Below are positions 1 through 8,373 of a stretch of 64,000 nt of DNA, piece by piece. The DNA comes from Alkalinema pantanalense (GTDB lineage: Bacteria > Cyanobacteriota > Cyanobacteriia > Leptolyngbyales > Leptolyngbyaceae). The stretch is taken from the NCBI RefSeq assembly GCF_050753345.1, contig NZ_JBLZFX010000012.1, positions 32,795-96,794 of the forward strand, written 5' to 3'. The stretch's first letter is position 1; every line of letters starts with the position of its first letter. The notes under the pieces were generated by a model, which was not told where the DNA came from, did no database searches, and saw nothing but the letters and a program-made list of their open reading frames with translations. A program made the translations under genes and the position numbers.

Positions 1-123
1 CAGCATAATGTGACGCTCTGTGGAACCAGGAATGCAAGTTGCGCCTTTTTATCCACCTGGATGAGGAGAGCTCCCGCAGGGCCCGCTAAGTTAAGGAAGC
101 GTCAACTTATCGATCAATCCACA

Positions 124-1254
124 ATGGCTGACCTCACGTTGACTTTCGATCCAGGTTCTTCACTCAGTAAAGTGATCTACCACTTGCTGGATGGAACCCC
201 TCGGTTACTACTAATGGAGCCCGAAGTGATTCAGCTGAGCATACGTTCGATTGAGGCTCACCAAGTAACCAGAGGGAATCTTAATGTGGCTAGATCAAAG
301 GATGATGCTTGGTTACAATGTGGGCCAGGTGAGCAATGTCAGGTTATTGGCTATCTAGCCCGTCAGTTTTTGGCAACTGTGCGAATGAATGAGGTGAAAT
401 ATGAGCGGGCATTATATAAAGTGCTAGCAGCAGTAGGCACGATCGCTCAAGAAACAAATTTACCCCGAAAGTTTTCTATCGCTCTTTCGGCCCTATTACC
501 CTATGGTGAATATCAGAATGCCCAGCGGTTTCAACAACTTCTGAAGCAGCATCTCAAGCATTACCGCTTTCGCGGTGAACGCCTTCAAGTCAAACTCGAA
601 ACCTTTGAGTGCCGTCCAGAGGGCGGTGGATTGGCAATGGCACGGGTAACGCAGAAGGGGGCCGAATGGTTCCAGCAACAAACCCTGGCAGTGTTAATGT
701 TTGGACACCGGAACACCAGCCTGTTGTTGTTTGAACGAGGAAAGCTAGCGATCGGCAACACAACCGATTTAGGCTTTCATCAACTAGTCGATAAAGTGTT
801 ACATCGCACATCGGGTCAAACTATAGACGTATTAACCAGTGCAATTTATAAGATCGGTAATCGGATTACGCCCACTAATTTAAAGATTCAAGACTTGCTA
901 AAAACACGATCGCCCACGGAGCAAGAATTGGAACGGGAACAGATTACCACCGCAATTTTAACTGCTAGAGAGGAATATTGGTCACGATTGCAGGACTGGT
1001 TAGATACCGTTCTGCCAAATGCCACAGAGGTCATTATTTCAGGGGGTGGGGCTTTTTATCTTCATGATGAATTAGAAACGTATTTCAATCGAATTCCAAC
1101 TTACTGGGGCACAGATTTACAACAACAGTTACAAGAGAAATTGGGACTGGACTATCGCTCGAACCATCTGGATATTGAGGCTTTGTCCTTTCGCATGGTA
1201 GACGTTTTTGGCCTGTATTGCGATTTTGTTGAACAGTTAGCGGAGGTGGCATGA
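124..1254 (+). CDS. ParM/StbA-type actin-like ATPase
   Basis: This is probably an actin-fold ATPase of the plasmid segregation (ParM/StbA/Alp) type, 376 aa. The N-terminus carries a phosphate-1 loop (D9-P-G-S-S then S15-K16). A second hydrophobic strand-turn-strand lies near residues 190-206 (VLMFGHRNTSLLLFERG), and an adenosine-type motif SGGGAF lies near residues 306-311. I chose the ATG at 124 because the phosphate-1 loop should sit next to the N-terminus. The frame is open upstream to position 10 and no clear ribosome site precedes 124, so the start is uncertain. The stop overlaps the next gene by ATGA, which suggests translational coupling. Known ParM proteins form filaments that push plasmid copies apart; that role here is inferred from the family and from the ParA-like neighbour. 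Confidence 0.75.
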   Translation: MADLTLTFDPGSSLSKVIYHLLDGTPRLLLMEPEVIQLSIRSIEAHQVTRGNLNVARSKDDAWLQCGPGEQCQVIGYLARQFLATVRMNEVKYERALYKVLAAVGTIAQETNLPRKFSIALSALLPYGEYQNAQRFQQLLKQHLKHYRFRGERLQVKLETFECRPEGGGLAMARVTQKGAEWFQQQTLAVLMFGHRNTSLLLFERGKLAIGNTTDLGFHQLVDKVLHRTSGQTIDVLTSAIYKIGNRITPTNLKIQDLLKTRSPTEQELEREQITTAILTAREEYWSRLQDWLDTVLPNATEVIISGGGAFYLHDELETYFNRIPTYWGTDLQQQLQEKLGLDYRSNHLDIEALSFRMVDVFGLYCDFVEQLAEVA

Positions 1255-1637
1255 ACGATATTCCCCCAACCTGCCGCAAACGTGAGGATTTCAGCTTTCG
1301 CTATTCACCCTATACAGGCACACAAGACGGTGCATTAATGGCATTTCTGAAGAAAGGGGATGGAGTCAAACAAGGCAAAGAATTAATGTTGGAGTCTGTC
1401 AGAGCATTTTGGATGGTAGCCGCTTGTCGATCGGAAGGACTATTGAGCCAAGAAGAGTTACATCAACTGGGACTGAACTGCTGCCGTGCTTTGGAGCGTC
1501 AAGTAGATTACATCCGGGAATGTTTACAGTTGCCAATTCCATCTACAGAATCTTCAACGATCTCACCCACAAAGGGCGATCACCAAAATGGCAGCATCAA
1601 GCCTGTTGAACGGGCGACCCGAACCATGTGGCAATAG
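1251..1637 (+). CDS. Small protein in actin/ParA-like operon, unknown function
   Basis: A 128-aa protein I do not recognise. It overlaps the actin-like gene by 4 nt (ATGA) and ends 11 nt before the ParA-like gene, so it belongs to the same operon. The central part (about residues 26-85) looks helical, with several Cys and Glu residues. The C-terminal 40 residues are Ser/Thr/Lys-rich and probably disordered. The position between two cytomotive ATPases would fit an adaptor that links filament or ATPase to DNA, as ParR/StbB do in plasmid systems, but no DNA-binding motif is evident. That role is inference from position only. Confidence 0.6.
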   Translation: MNDIPPTCRKREDFSFRYSPYTGTQDGALMAFLKKGDGVKQGKELMLESVRAFWMVAACRSEGLLSQEELHQLGLNCCRALERQVDYIRECLQLPIPSTESSTISPTKGDHQNGSIKPVERATRTMWQ

Positions 1638-1648
1638 GAGAGAGCATT

Positions 1649-2479
1649 ATGGCAATCATTCATTTTATCGATGGTGAAAAAGGCGGTGTCGGTAAATCTC
1701 TATTTGCTCGCGTGATGGTGCAATATTGCATTGATCGCCAGTTATCTCATGTGTTGGTAGAAGCCGATCGCAGCAATCCTGATGTCGGTGACATCTACCC
1801 TACAGGCTGTGAACGAGCAATTTTTAGCGAAGCCGAACGTAAAGCCTACGATGCCGATCGCATCTTTGATCTGGCAATTAAAACTCCAGTCATTGTGAAT
1901 CTTCCTGCCCAAGTTTTTCCAGCCGTTACCGATTGGATTGAACGTAATGGAGTACTGGAGATGGGCACACAGCATGGGGTCAGTATTTGCAAGTGGTTTA
2001 TTTGCACCGGCGGATATGACAGTGTGCAGCTTTTCATTCAATCCCTAAAACAGTTCGACAGAAAAGTCCAACACGTCTTTGTCCGTAATTGGGGACTGTG
2101 CGACGACTGGTCACACCTAGAGGACAGAGATGAATTACAACAACTCCTAGCAAAGCAACAAACTCCTATCATTGATTTCCCCAAATTTAGCTACAGAGAA
2201 CGGGATTATCTGGATGCCAAACGGATATCCTTTTCCGCAGGGAGAGAAAGCAGTGACTTGGGAGTTTTAGGTAAGCAGCGACTTCATACCTTCCTTAAGA
2301 ATGCCTATCAGGCGATCGATCAAGCCAAGCTCTGGAAACTCACACCGTCGGAAGTCAGTCTTTCAAAGACAGCTGAGATTGAGGATGAAGTCACCAGTAA
2401 AGTCGCTATGAAAACGGCTACATCGGTAGTGAGCAGCTCTAAATCCCGTAGTAGCAAACGTTCCAGCCCAGGGAGGTGA
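1649..2479 (+). CDS. ParA/MinD/MobD-like deviant Walker A ATPase
   Basis: A P-loop ATPase of the ParA/MinD/SIMIBI class, 276 aa. The N-terminus is beta-strand followed by a deviant Walker A box (K11-G-G-V-G-K-S17). A VEADRSNPDVG segment follows, where such proteins carry the second switch. The last 15 residues are Ser/Arg/Lys-rich and could bind DNA non-specifically. An upstream GTG at 1628 is in frame, but the ATG at 1649 has AGGAGA 8 nt before it and gives the expected short N-terminus, so I prefer it. The DGEKGGVGKS opening resembles cyanobacterial MobD-like mobilisation or partition ATPases. A ParA-type ATPase beside a ParM-type ATPase in one operon is unusual. Confidence 0.8.
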   Translation: MAIIHFIDGEKGGVGKSLFARVMVQYCIDRQLSHVLVEADRSNPDVGDIYPTGCERAIFSEAERKAYDADRIFDLAIKTPVIVNLPAQVFPAVTDWIERNGVLEMGTQHGVSICKWFICTGGYDSVQLFIQSLKQFDRKVQHVFVRNWGLCDDWSHLEDRDELQQLLAKQQTPIIDFPKFSYRERDYLDAKRISFSAGRESSDLGVLGKQRLHTFLKNAYQAIDQAKLWKLTPSEVSLSKTAEIEDEVTSKVAMKTATSVVSSSKSRSSKRSSPGR

Positions 2480-2485
2480 GGATTT

Positions 2486-3274
2486 ATGACCCATTCTGGT
2501 CAGGTAGAAGAACCTTTAGATTTGGATGATGATTTTCTGGCATCCATGGCGGCTAGGGGCAAAGGGCTAAACCGGATTCCCTACCCAACCCTGCTCGATC
2601 TGGCTATTCGGGGGAAGGATGATTCCTTTAAGGCCAGAGTGTGGGAAATTGTAGTGCAAACGGGAATTGACCCGGACGACCCAGCCTTCTTGATGCTGGT
2701 TGCAACTGGTAGGCTCGAGGTGCTGTTGGAAGACAGTCCCAAAGAAATGGAGGAGATGTTTGATCAGTGGCAAATGCAACTCTATGATCGGCTCCAAACC
2801 TATGAAAAGGTCGCGATCAAGGGGCATCAAAAGGCGATCGCCCAAACCGTTTCTGCCCTGATTCGTCGTACCGAGTTTGAACGAGCTATTCACTCAGTTC
2901 CCTCATTGATCGCAGCCGGAGTATTGCTCCTCATTACAGCCGGACTAGGAGCGCTCTTGGGCATTGTGGGCATTGGCTGGCAGCAAGCCAGTCGCCCAAG
3001 GGATCCCACTGGCCCTCGCCAATTAACGTTAGAACAAGCCAAGGCATTAGACTGGGCAACCAGTACCGAGGGACTATTTGCCCGGAGTCTAATCAACTGG
3101 AATCAGGATTTATTGAGCCGCGATCGTAATGGTCAGCTCGTTTGCACCAATGAAGTGAAACGCTTGGGGGTCACTCTGGAAATGCGACCCAATCAAAAAG
3201 CGACTGCTGGCTTCTGCACATTATGGGTTCAGCCTCCTAATCAGCGTGAATTTGCACTGGTTCAAGGAAACTGA
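2486..3274 (+). CDS. Single-pass membrane protein in partition-like operon
   Basis: A 262-aa protein preceded by GGGAGGTGAG, a good ribosome site, 6 nt after the ParA-like stop. An acidic N-terminal region is followed by a helical segment (about residues 80-135) and one strong transmembrane segment at about 139-165 (rich in Leu, Ile, Ala, Gly). The C-terminal soluble part (170-262) contains two Cys residues (VCTNE and GFCTLW). The arrangement resembles DUF6753-type proteins of cyanobacterial mobile DNA, but that assignment is from memory. By position it could anchor the ATPases at the membrane; the sequence shows no enzyme motif. Confidence 0.65.
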   Translation: MTHSGQVEEPLDLDDDFLASMAARGKGLNRIPYPTLLDLAIRGKDDSFKARVWEIVVQTGIDPDDPAFLMLVATGRLEVLLEDSPKEMEEMFDQWQMQLYDRLQTYEKVAIKGHQKAIAQTVSALIRRTEFERAIHSVPSLIAAGVLLLITAGLGALLGIVGIGWQQASRPRDPTGPRQLTLEQAKALDWATSTEGLFARSLINWNQDLLSRDRNGQLVCTNEVKRLGVTLEMRPNQKATAGFCTLWVQPPNQREFALVQGN

Positions 3275-3305
3275 TCCGCTATCCAAAAATGGAGGGGATT
3301 TACCA

Positions 3306-3842
3306 ATGGGAACTTGTGAAACGATTCAATTCTGGACAGTTCTGATATTAATCGGGTTAATTGCCGTGGGTTGTACGCCTCGCACAACCACAGGAACTCG
3401 CAATGAAGCCTCTCAAGCACAAAATCCTGCAATCCCAGAATATCCACCACTGTATAACGTAGATGTGAAGGTCTGCGGCAACATTATTGCGCCCTTGAAG
3501 GATGGAAAACGTTGCATTACAACTCAGCTCCAACTTTGGGGGCCAGTCGGAGCAGCTAAGCTGGTTCAGACTGGGGTTTCTCTACCATCGGTATCTGCTG
3601 TGCAGCATAAGGTTGCGATCGCCTCCGCAGGTTGCTACCCAGCGTACTCCCAGCCCTCACAAGAACAGTTTTACTGGGCAGACACGATTATCCAGGTTAA
3701 CCGGGGCGGGGAAACGACTATCGAAGTAAAACCCACTCAACTCGCCAACCAGGAAGTTCATGAATTGCTGACTGGGAAGCTTGCAAATCCCAGGGTTTCA
3801 ACGTTCAGCGGCGTTAGTTGTGAACCTGCACCCGTCAATTGA
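3306..3842 (+). CDS. Lipoprotein-like secreted protein, unknown function
   Basis: A 178-aa protein with an N-terminal hydrophobic stretch (residues 9-22) ending in AVGC, so Cys23 may be lipidated. The n-region lacks Lys/Arg, so the lipoprotein call is moderate. The start at 3306 is supported by GGAGGGGA about 7 nt upstream; a longer in-frame version from 3246 would overlap the preceding gene by 29 nt and bury the signal. The mature part has four further Cys residues that could form disulfides, as expected for a cell-surface protein. It closes the five-gene operon, and a perfect palindrome follows 17 nt after its stop. Function unknown. Confidence 0.6.
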   Translation: MGTCETIQFWTVLILIGLIAVGCTPRTTTGTRNEASQAQNPAIPEYPPLYNVDVKVCGNIIAPLKDGKRCITTQLQLWGPVGAAKLVQTGVSLPSVSAVQHKVAIASAGCYPAYSQPSQEQFYWADTIIQVNRGGETTIEVKPTQLANQEVHELLTGKLANPRVSTFSGVSCEPAPVN

Positions 3843-3858
3843 CATTGAGCGTCTTAGC

Positions 3859-3884
3859 AATTGTCCAAGACCGCTTGGACAATT
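3859..3884. repeat. 26-bp palindrome, copy 1 (flanks DUF1016 gene)
   Basis: Perfect inverted repeat with 11-bp arms (AATTGTCCAAG / CTTGGACAATT) and an ACCG loop. It lies 17 nt after the lipoprotein-like stop. An identical copy in the same orientation lies at 5076-5101, so the DUF1016 gene sits exactly between the two. It has no T-tract on either side, so a simple intrinsic terminator is not the whole explanation. Confidence 0.85.
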
Positions 3885-3998
3885 AAGGGTTAGATGAGTT
3901 TATAGCTTTGTTTTGCCTCCTGTTACCTCAAATAATCGAACCGATCGCACGGTATAGTAGAGTCTGGATTAGGCTCTCTGTACTGGTTTGTGAAAGGC

Positions 3999-5057
3999 AT
4001 GGCAAGTAATTTGTCTCCAGATAGCTACGATCGCTTTTTGGACGATCTCAAGGAATGGATTCAGAGTGCCCAACTACGAGCCGCGACGGCTGTCAACCGG
4101 GAGCTCGTCATGTTGTATTGGAGAATTGGACGTGCCATTCTGGCTAAACAACAGCAGGAAGGTTGGGGCACGAAGGTCATTGAACGCTTATCGAAAGATT
4201 TAAAACATGTCTTTCCTGAGATGAAAGGCTTCTCCCGTTCTAATTTGCTCTATATGCGAGCTTTTGCCCAGTCTTTTCCGGATGAAACCGTGATTCTGGC
4301 TGTCATGGGACAAATTACCTGGTACCACAACATTGCTTTGCTAGACAAGCTCAAAACCAATGAAGAACGGTTATGGTATGCCCAGAAGACGATCGAACAT
4401 GGCTGGAGCCGCAATGCCCTGGTGCACCAAATTGAGAGCGGGTTATATCAGCGGGTTGGGAATGCCGTTAATAACTTTGACCATACCTTACCCCAAAGCC
4501 AATCGGATCTGGCCCGCCAGATTTTGAAAAGTCCCTACAATTTTGAATTTTTGGAACTGGCGGAAGCGGCCCAAGAGCGGGATTTTGAACGAGCACTCGT
4601 AGATCATATCCGGGATTTCTTGCTGGAATTGGGCGTAGGCTTTTCCTTTCTGGGCAGCCAGTATTCGCTGGAGGTGGGCGGCAAGGAATATAAACTTGAT
4701 CTGCTCTTCTACCACGTCAAACTGCATTGCTATGTGGTCATTGATCTAAAAATGGTGGAGTTTGAGCCGGAGTTTTCGGGCAAGATGAGTTTTTACATTG
4801 CGGCGGTGGATGACCTATTGCGGAGTGAGATGGATAATCCAACGATCGGGATTGTTCTATGCAAGTCTAAAAACAAGGCAACCGTCGAATATGCTTTGCG
4901 CTATATTCAGCACCCAGTGGGTGTCGCCACCTATCGGCTGAAGGACACATTACCAGAACCGCTCCAGGGCAGTTTGCCCAGTATTGAGCAACTTGAAATG
5001 GAGTTAAACACCTTATCCGTAGAGGCTCGCACAGACTCAGCAGAGGGAGACAATTAA
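3999..5057 (+). CDS. DUF1016/YhcG-type PD-(D/E)xK nuclease
   Basis: A 352-aa protein of the YhcG/DUF1016 family: an N-terminal helical, winged-helix-like domain (about residues 10-160, with LYWRIGRAI and FSRSNLLYMRAFAQ) followed by a PD-(D/E)xK nuclease fold. The active-site core is visible as KLDLLFYH (D234) and VIDLKMVEF (D249-x-K251). In the known family the proteins are linked to recombination-dependent transposon and defence biology. The ATG at 3999 is chosen over an in-frame GTG at 3990; neither has a strong ribosome site. The gene stands alone between two identical palindromes and converges with a Uma2 gene, which suggests a cassette acquired as a unit. Confidence 0.85.
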   Translation: MASNLSPDSYDRFLDDLKEWIQSAQLRAATAVNRELVMLYWRIGRAILAKQQQEGWGTKVIERLSKDLKHVFPEMKGFSRSNLLYMRAFAQSFPDETVILAVMGQITWYHNIALLDKLKTNEERLWYAQKTIEHGWSRNALVHQIESGLYQRVGNAVNNFDHTLPQSQSDLARQILKSPYNFEFLELAEAAQERDFERALVDHIRDFLLELGVGFSFLGSQYSLEVGGKEYKLDLLFYHVKLHCYVVIDLKMVEFEPEFSGKMSFYIAAVDDLLRSEMDNPTIGIVLCKSKNKATVEYALRYIQHPVGVATYRLKDTLPEPLQGSLPSIEQLEMELNTLSVEARTDSAEGDN

Positions 5058-5075
5058 ACTTCAATAGAAAGAAAT

Positions 5076-5101
5076 AATTGTCCAAGACCGCTTGGACAAT
5101 T
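5076..5101. repeat. 26-bp palindrome, copy 2 (flanks DUF1016 gene)
   Basis: Second exact copy of the palindrome at 3859-3884, in the same orientation and 1217 bp away. Here the stem extends by one more T-A pair (5075/5102). It starts 18 nt after the DUF1016 stop and its right end covers the Uma2 stop codon on the opposite strand. Because the two genes converge here, it could also work as a bidirectional stop hairpin. Confidence 0.85.
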
Positions 5102-5720
5102 AGCAGGTCTTGGGCTTAACTGGATGGGATTCCAGCAGTGTTTGAGCAGCTTTGATTCTGGAAGTTTCCCCGATCAGAATGCAATCTGACAGCACTTGGA
5201 GATCGATCGAGGCAAGCCCCGGAATCCGACTGTGGGTCACTTTTTCGGGGTTGCCAGACTGGAGGTGGTAAACCGTCAGGACGCCATCTTCCCACATCCA
5301 TACTTCATGGACTCCTAGTGCTCCATAGCGCTCTAATTTTGAGGCATCACCACTGGTGAAATTGACTTCGATCGCCAGTTTAAATCCCTCAATCTCGTAA
5401 GATTCATCCGCTTCAGCGGCAGCAATCCCTTCCTTTTCCTGGGTCATTGACCCTGTTGGCTTGAACTCAATGCCCCAATTGAACAGAAACGTCTCAATCA
5501 GAAAGCCAATAATGCTTTTGAACAACTCGTGGGCTTCACCGGGCATCAGAATCTCTATGGTACCGTTGTAATAAAACAGTCTGACCCCACGGGTGTTCTC
5601 AAACCCCTTTTGCAGATGTTTAAACTGCTCCCAGGTTCTTCCCCATTGAACCGTGCGGATATCTCCTTGACTAGTTTCAACTCGAATGGGTGAAGGGCTT
5701 TGGGCGACTGTCATGGGCAT
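5100..5720 (-). CDS. Uma2 family (DUF820) endonuclease-like protein
   Basis: A 206-aa protein of the Uma2/DUF820 family, a restriction-endonuclease-like (PD-(D/E)xK) fold greatly expanded in cyanobacteria. Typical elements are present: PGEAHELFKSIIGFLIE in the middle, ADESYEI at 104-110 (the catalytic acidic residue), LAIEVNFTSG at 115-124 (the ExN/K strand) and GVHEVWMWED at about 137-146. ATGs at residues 1 and 3 are both possible and no strong ribosome site separates them. The cellular role of Uma2 proteins is poorly known. The stop codon lies inside the second copy of the palindrome flanking the DUF1016 gene. Confidence 0.85.
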   Translation of the reverse strand: MPMTVAQSPSPIRVETSQGDIRTVQWGRTWEQFKHLQKGFENTRGVRLFYYNGTIEILMPGEAHELFKSIIGFLIETFLFNWGIEFKPTGSMTQEKEGIAAAEADESYEIEGFKLAIEVNFTSGDASKLERYGALGVHEVWMWEDGVLTVYHLQSGNPEKVTHSRIPGLASIDLQVLSDCILIGETSRIKAAQTLLESHPVKPKTC

Positions 5721-5848
5721 TGTTGAAGGCTAACTACTATCTATCATATCTAGCGGGGAAGCGATCGTTTCAGGCATAAGAATATTGCCCTGGGTGCAGC
5801 GGCATCCAGCAGGCACTGCCTTTGTTACCTCCAACTGGTCATGGAGAG

Positions 5849-5885
5849 AAAAAAGAACCCTGCATCAGTCCAACTCATGCAGGGT
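5849..5885 (-). terminator. Rho-independent terminator of the acidic-tail gene
   Basis: Minus-strand stem with arms ACCCTGCAT / ATGCAGGGT and an 11-nt loop, followed by TTC then six T. It lies 35 nt after the stop of the minus-strand gene ending at 5920. Confidence 0.8.
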
Positions 5886-5919
5886 GAGCAATCAGGTAGT
5901 GAGCAAGGCTGAATGGAGA

Positions 5920-6552
5920 TTATTCCTCCTCCAGATCCTCGTCTAACTCGTCATCTAGATCGTCATCTAATTCGTTGCTGATTTCGTCATCCAGTTCATC
6001 ACTAAGATCGTCATCCAGCTCATCATCTAAATCATCCAGATCGTCATCTTGCTCGGCTTGGAACGAGTTGCGACGCTCCAAGGAGGCCCGGTTGAATTCC
6101 ACCAGGTCTGCCACGGCTTGCTCTGGGTCAGTGCGAATCGTGTCATACAGCAAGCTCAGGACGATCGCGACCACTTCAGGCGGGTACTTCAACGCATCTG
6201 GCTGTCCAAATAGTCGAGGGAACACCTTTGTATTCCACCGCTGCCAGTCAAACTTATTGTTACCACCTTTCTTTTTTACTTGCGCGGCAATGTCGAGACC
6301 TAGTTTTTCACGAGTGGCATGGCCAACTTTTGTTGAGACGCGAGCATCCCGTAGTTGCAGCTTCACGCCATACTCCTTGAACACCAGATTCCGTAATTCC
6401 TTCAGCAATGCTGCTGCATGAGTTTCCGGTAATCCATCGACGATCGCGACTTTAGCAGTTGCCGTTGAGGCTGTTCCATTGGTTTTCGATGCCTTAGAAA
6501 TCGCACCATTGCGATGACCGTTCAAGCTGCGAGGTTTTGTCGTTGTTGCCAT
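5920..6552 (-). CDS. Protein with long Asp/Glu C-terminal tail, unknown function
   Basis: A 210-aa protein in three parts. The N-terminus (1-45) is Ser/Thr/Lys/Asn-rich and probably disordered. The middle domain (about 46-160) is mixed, with basic patches (VKKKGGNNKFDWQRW) and a helical end (PPEVVAIVLSLLYDTIR). The C-terminal tail (about 167-210) is made almost only of Asp, Glu and Leu. I chose the ATG at 6552, with GGAG 8 nt upstream, over an in-frame start at 6624. Such tails can mimic nucleic acid or bind basic partners. It is divergent from the AAA+ gene with only 93 bp between starts, so the two may be co-regulated. Function unknown. Confidence 0.65.
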   Translation of the reverse strand: MATTTKPRSLNGHRNGAISKASKTNGTASTATAKVAIVDGLPETHAAALLKELRNLVFKEYGVKLQLRDARVSTKVGHATREKLGLDIAAQVKKKGGNNKFDWQRWNTKVFPRLFGQPDALKYPPEVVAIVLSLLYDTIRTDPEQAVADLVEFNRASLERRNSFQAEQDDDLDDLDDELDDDLSDELDDEISNELDDDLDDELDEDLEEE

Positions 6553-6645
6553 AACATAAACTCCAAATTTCAGATTTTCACCCCCTCGCCGCATTAGCGG
6601 CATTTCCTTCCAACCCTCCATCACAGTGTTGGCAAAAGTGTCCAG

Positions 6646-8268
6646 TTGACTGAGGTCAGGAAGGTCTGTGTTTCGTTAGAACCAGGGAAATCCTTACGGT
6701 TTCAGACCATGCAACAGTTGCAGGATTGGATAAAACTGATTGAGCAGAACGCTCCGATCGTAGCGTTAGAGTATCAAATTCCGGATCGCATGGCAGTGTT
6801 GAACCAATTTTATCGATGGGGTGCGGCACGATCGCTGCCAGTGTACATCTGGAATCCTGGTTTTTCAACACTTCAACAGTTGTTTACATCACAAGAGCAA
6901 ATCATTCTGCAATCCACAACGTCAACGATCTCACAAGACATTCTCCAATTCCTGTTAGATCAACCGCAGTCTGGTATTTATCTACTGGAAGGGGTTCTGA
7001 ATAGCACGGTTGCAGAGATGAGTCAGCAACGTTGCTACCAACTCCTAAATTCCTACCATCAGGCGCTATGGAACTCAGTGCCTCATTACTGGGTTTTGCT
7101 AGAAACTTACGTTCAATTGCCATTAGAACTGCAACCCTTTATTCCAGTACTGTCTTATGCAATGCCCGATCGCCATCAGGTAGAAGCGATCGCTACCCAG
7201 TTTTGTACCCAGCACCCCTGGCTGGTCAAAGATGACCCGGAAGCTACACAAAAACTGGTCACGGCTTGTCAGGGATTGCCATTGGGTGAGATTGAAATGG
7301 TGCTGGATAGACTGTTGATGTTTGCGAATACTCCTGAGCAACTGGTTCAACGGATTCTGGATCACAAGATCAACAAACTGCGGGGGCGGGGATTGGAGTA
7401 CATTGCAGACCCCGATGTACCCACGGCTGCCGGATTAGATTTGCTAGAGCGCAGGTTGGAGGCGATCGCTGCCCTGTTGCGACCCGAAGCTCAACAATAC
7501 GGGTTGAGCTTGCCTACGGGTATGGTGCTGTGGGGACCACCCGGTACAGGCAAGAGCCTATCTGCCAAATTAGCAGCTAAAAAGATGGGGTTGCCCTTGC
7601 TAGCTGCAAATTGGGGAGTTCTTTTGAGCAGTGCTAATCCTGATCGCGCCTTGAAGGAATTCATTGCGGTGGTCACGTCTCTGGCTCCCTGTGTGCTTTA
7701 CTGGGATGATTTTGATAAGGGCTTTGCTGGTTGGGATTCAAATGCGGATGGTGGGATTGCCCGTCGTCTTTCGGCGGCTCTACTGACCTGGATGCAGGAA
7801 CACCAGGAACCGATCTACACGATCGCAACGGTCAATCGTTTAGGGCTGCTACCCCCTGAATTGGTAAGGCGATTTGAGGACATCTTCTTTGTGGATTTGC
7901 CCCATGAGGGAGCCAGATATGAGGTGATCAATCTGCATCTGGCAAAGTACTTTTCGGTGTTTCAGGAAGACGAGCGATCTCACTGGACAGATGACCAGTG
8001 GCGCAGGCTATTGACAGAGTACCGCATTTGTACCCCTGCTGAGATTGGCAATGCGGTGCGGCGTTGTGCAGAGGAGGCGTTTTACCAGGGGAAACCAGGG
8101 CAGATTAAACTGGAGGATTTGTTGGAGCAGCGACAGCAGTTTACGCCAGCAATGGAACGGGAGTCAGAACAGATGCAGGCAATTCGGAATTTAGCAACCT
8201 ATGCAAGACCTGCGAGTGGGGGCGATCGATCGAGATTTGCCTATGTGCATCGGGAATTGTTTGATTGA
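6646..8268 (+). CDS. Ycf46-like AAA+ ATPase
   Basis: A 540-aa AAA+ ATPase. The N-terminal 240 residues resemble the degenerate P-loop-like domain of Ycf46 proteins. The AAA+ core follows: Walker A GPPGTGKS at 297-304, Walker B LYWDDFDKG at 351-359, sensor 1 IATVNR at 393-398 and arginine-finger candidates R408-R409. The usual catalytic Walker B Glu is Asp here (DD instead of DE), and the region normally written WIDEIDK reads YWDDFDK. Only a TTG at 6646 or an ATG at 6709 can start the frame near the N-terminus, and neither has a clear ribosome site. Ycf46 has been linked to CO2 response in cyanobacteria; this divergent copy may have a different partner, possibly the adjacent acidic-tail protein. 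Confidence 0.75.
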   Translation: MTEVRKVCVSLEPGKSLRFQTMQQLQDWIKLIEQNAPIVALEYQIPDRMAVLNQFYRWGAARSLPVYIWNPGFSTLQQLFTSQEQIILQSTTSTISQDILQFLLDQPQSGIYLLEGVLNSTVAEMSQQRCYQLLNSYHQALWNSVPHYWVLLETYVQLPLELQPFIPVLSYAMPDRHQVEAIATQFCTQHPWLVKDDPEATQKLVTACQGLPLGEIEMVLDRLLMFANTPEQLVQRILDHKINKLRGRGLEYIADPDVPTAAGLDLLERRLEAIAALLRPEAQQYGLSLPTGMVLWGPPGTGKSLSAKLAAKKMGLPLLAANWGVLLSSANPDRALKEFIAVVTSLAPCVLYWDDFDKGFAGWDSNADGGIARRLSAALLTWMQEHQEPIYTIATVNRLGLLPPELVRRFEDIFFVDLPHEGARYEVINLHLAKYFSVFQEDERSHWTDDQWRRLLTEYRICTPAEIGNAVRRCAEEAFYQGKPGQIKLEDLLEQRQQFTPAMERESEQMQAIRNLATYARPASGGDRSRFAYVHRELFD

Positions 8269-8373
8269 GAACAGAACTCTGCCGCTCTGTTTTCAATCAC
8301 TTTAATTAAGTCTACAATTGCCCCTTCTGCTTGGGCACAAATGAGCCAACACCTGCTATGGAGGCATTTTTAT

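Noticed and set aside
3859..3884. Palindrome as a simple rho-independent terminator
   Set aside because: No T-tract on either strand, and an identical second copy flanks the same gene, so a plain terminator does not explain it fully.
5975..6421. 148-aa plus-strand ORF opposite the acidic-tail gene
   Set aside because: Its Ser-rich start is only the antisense of the Asp/Glu codons, and the minus-strand gene has a good start and terminator.
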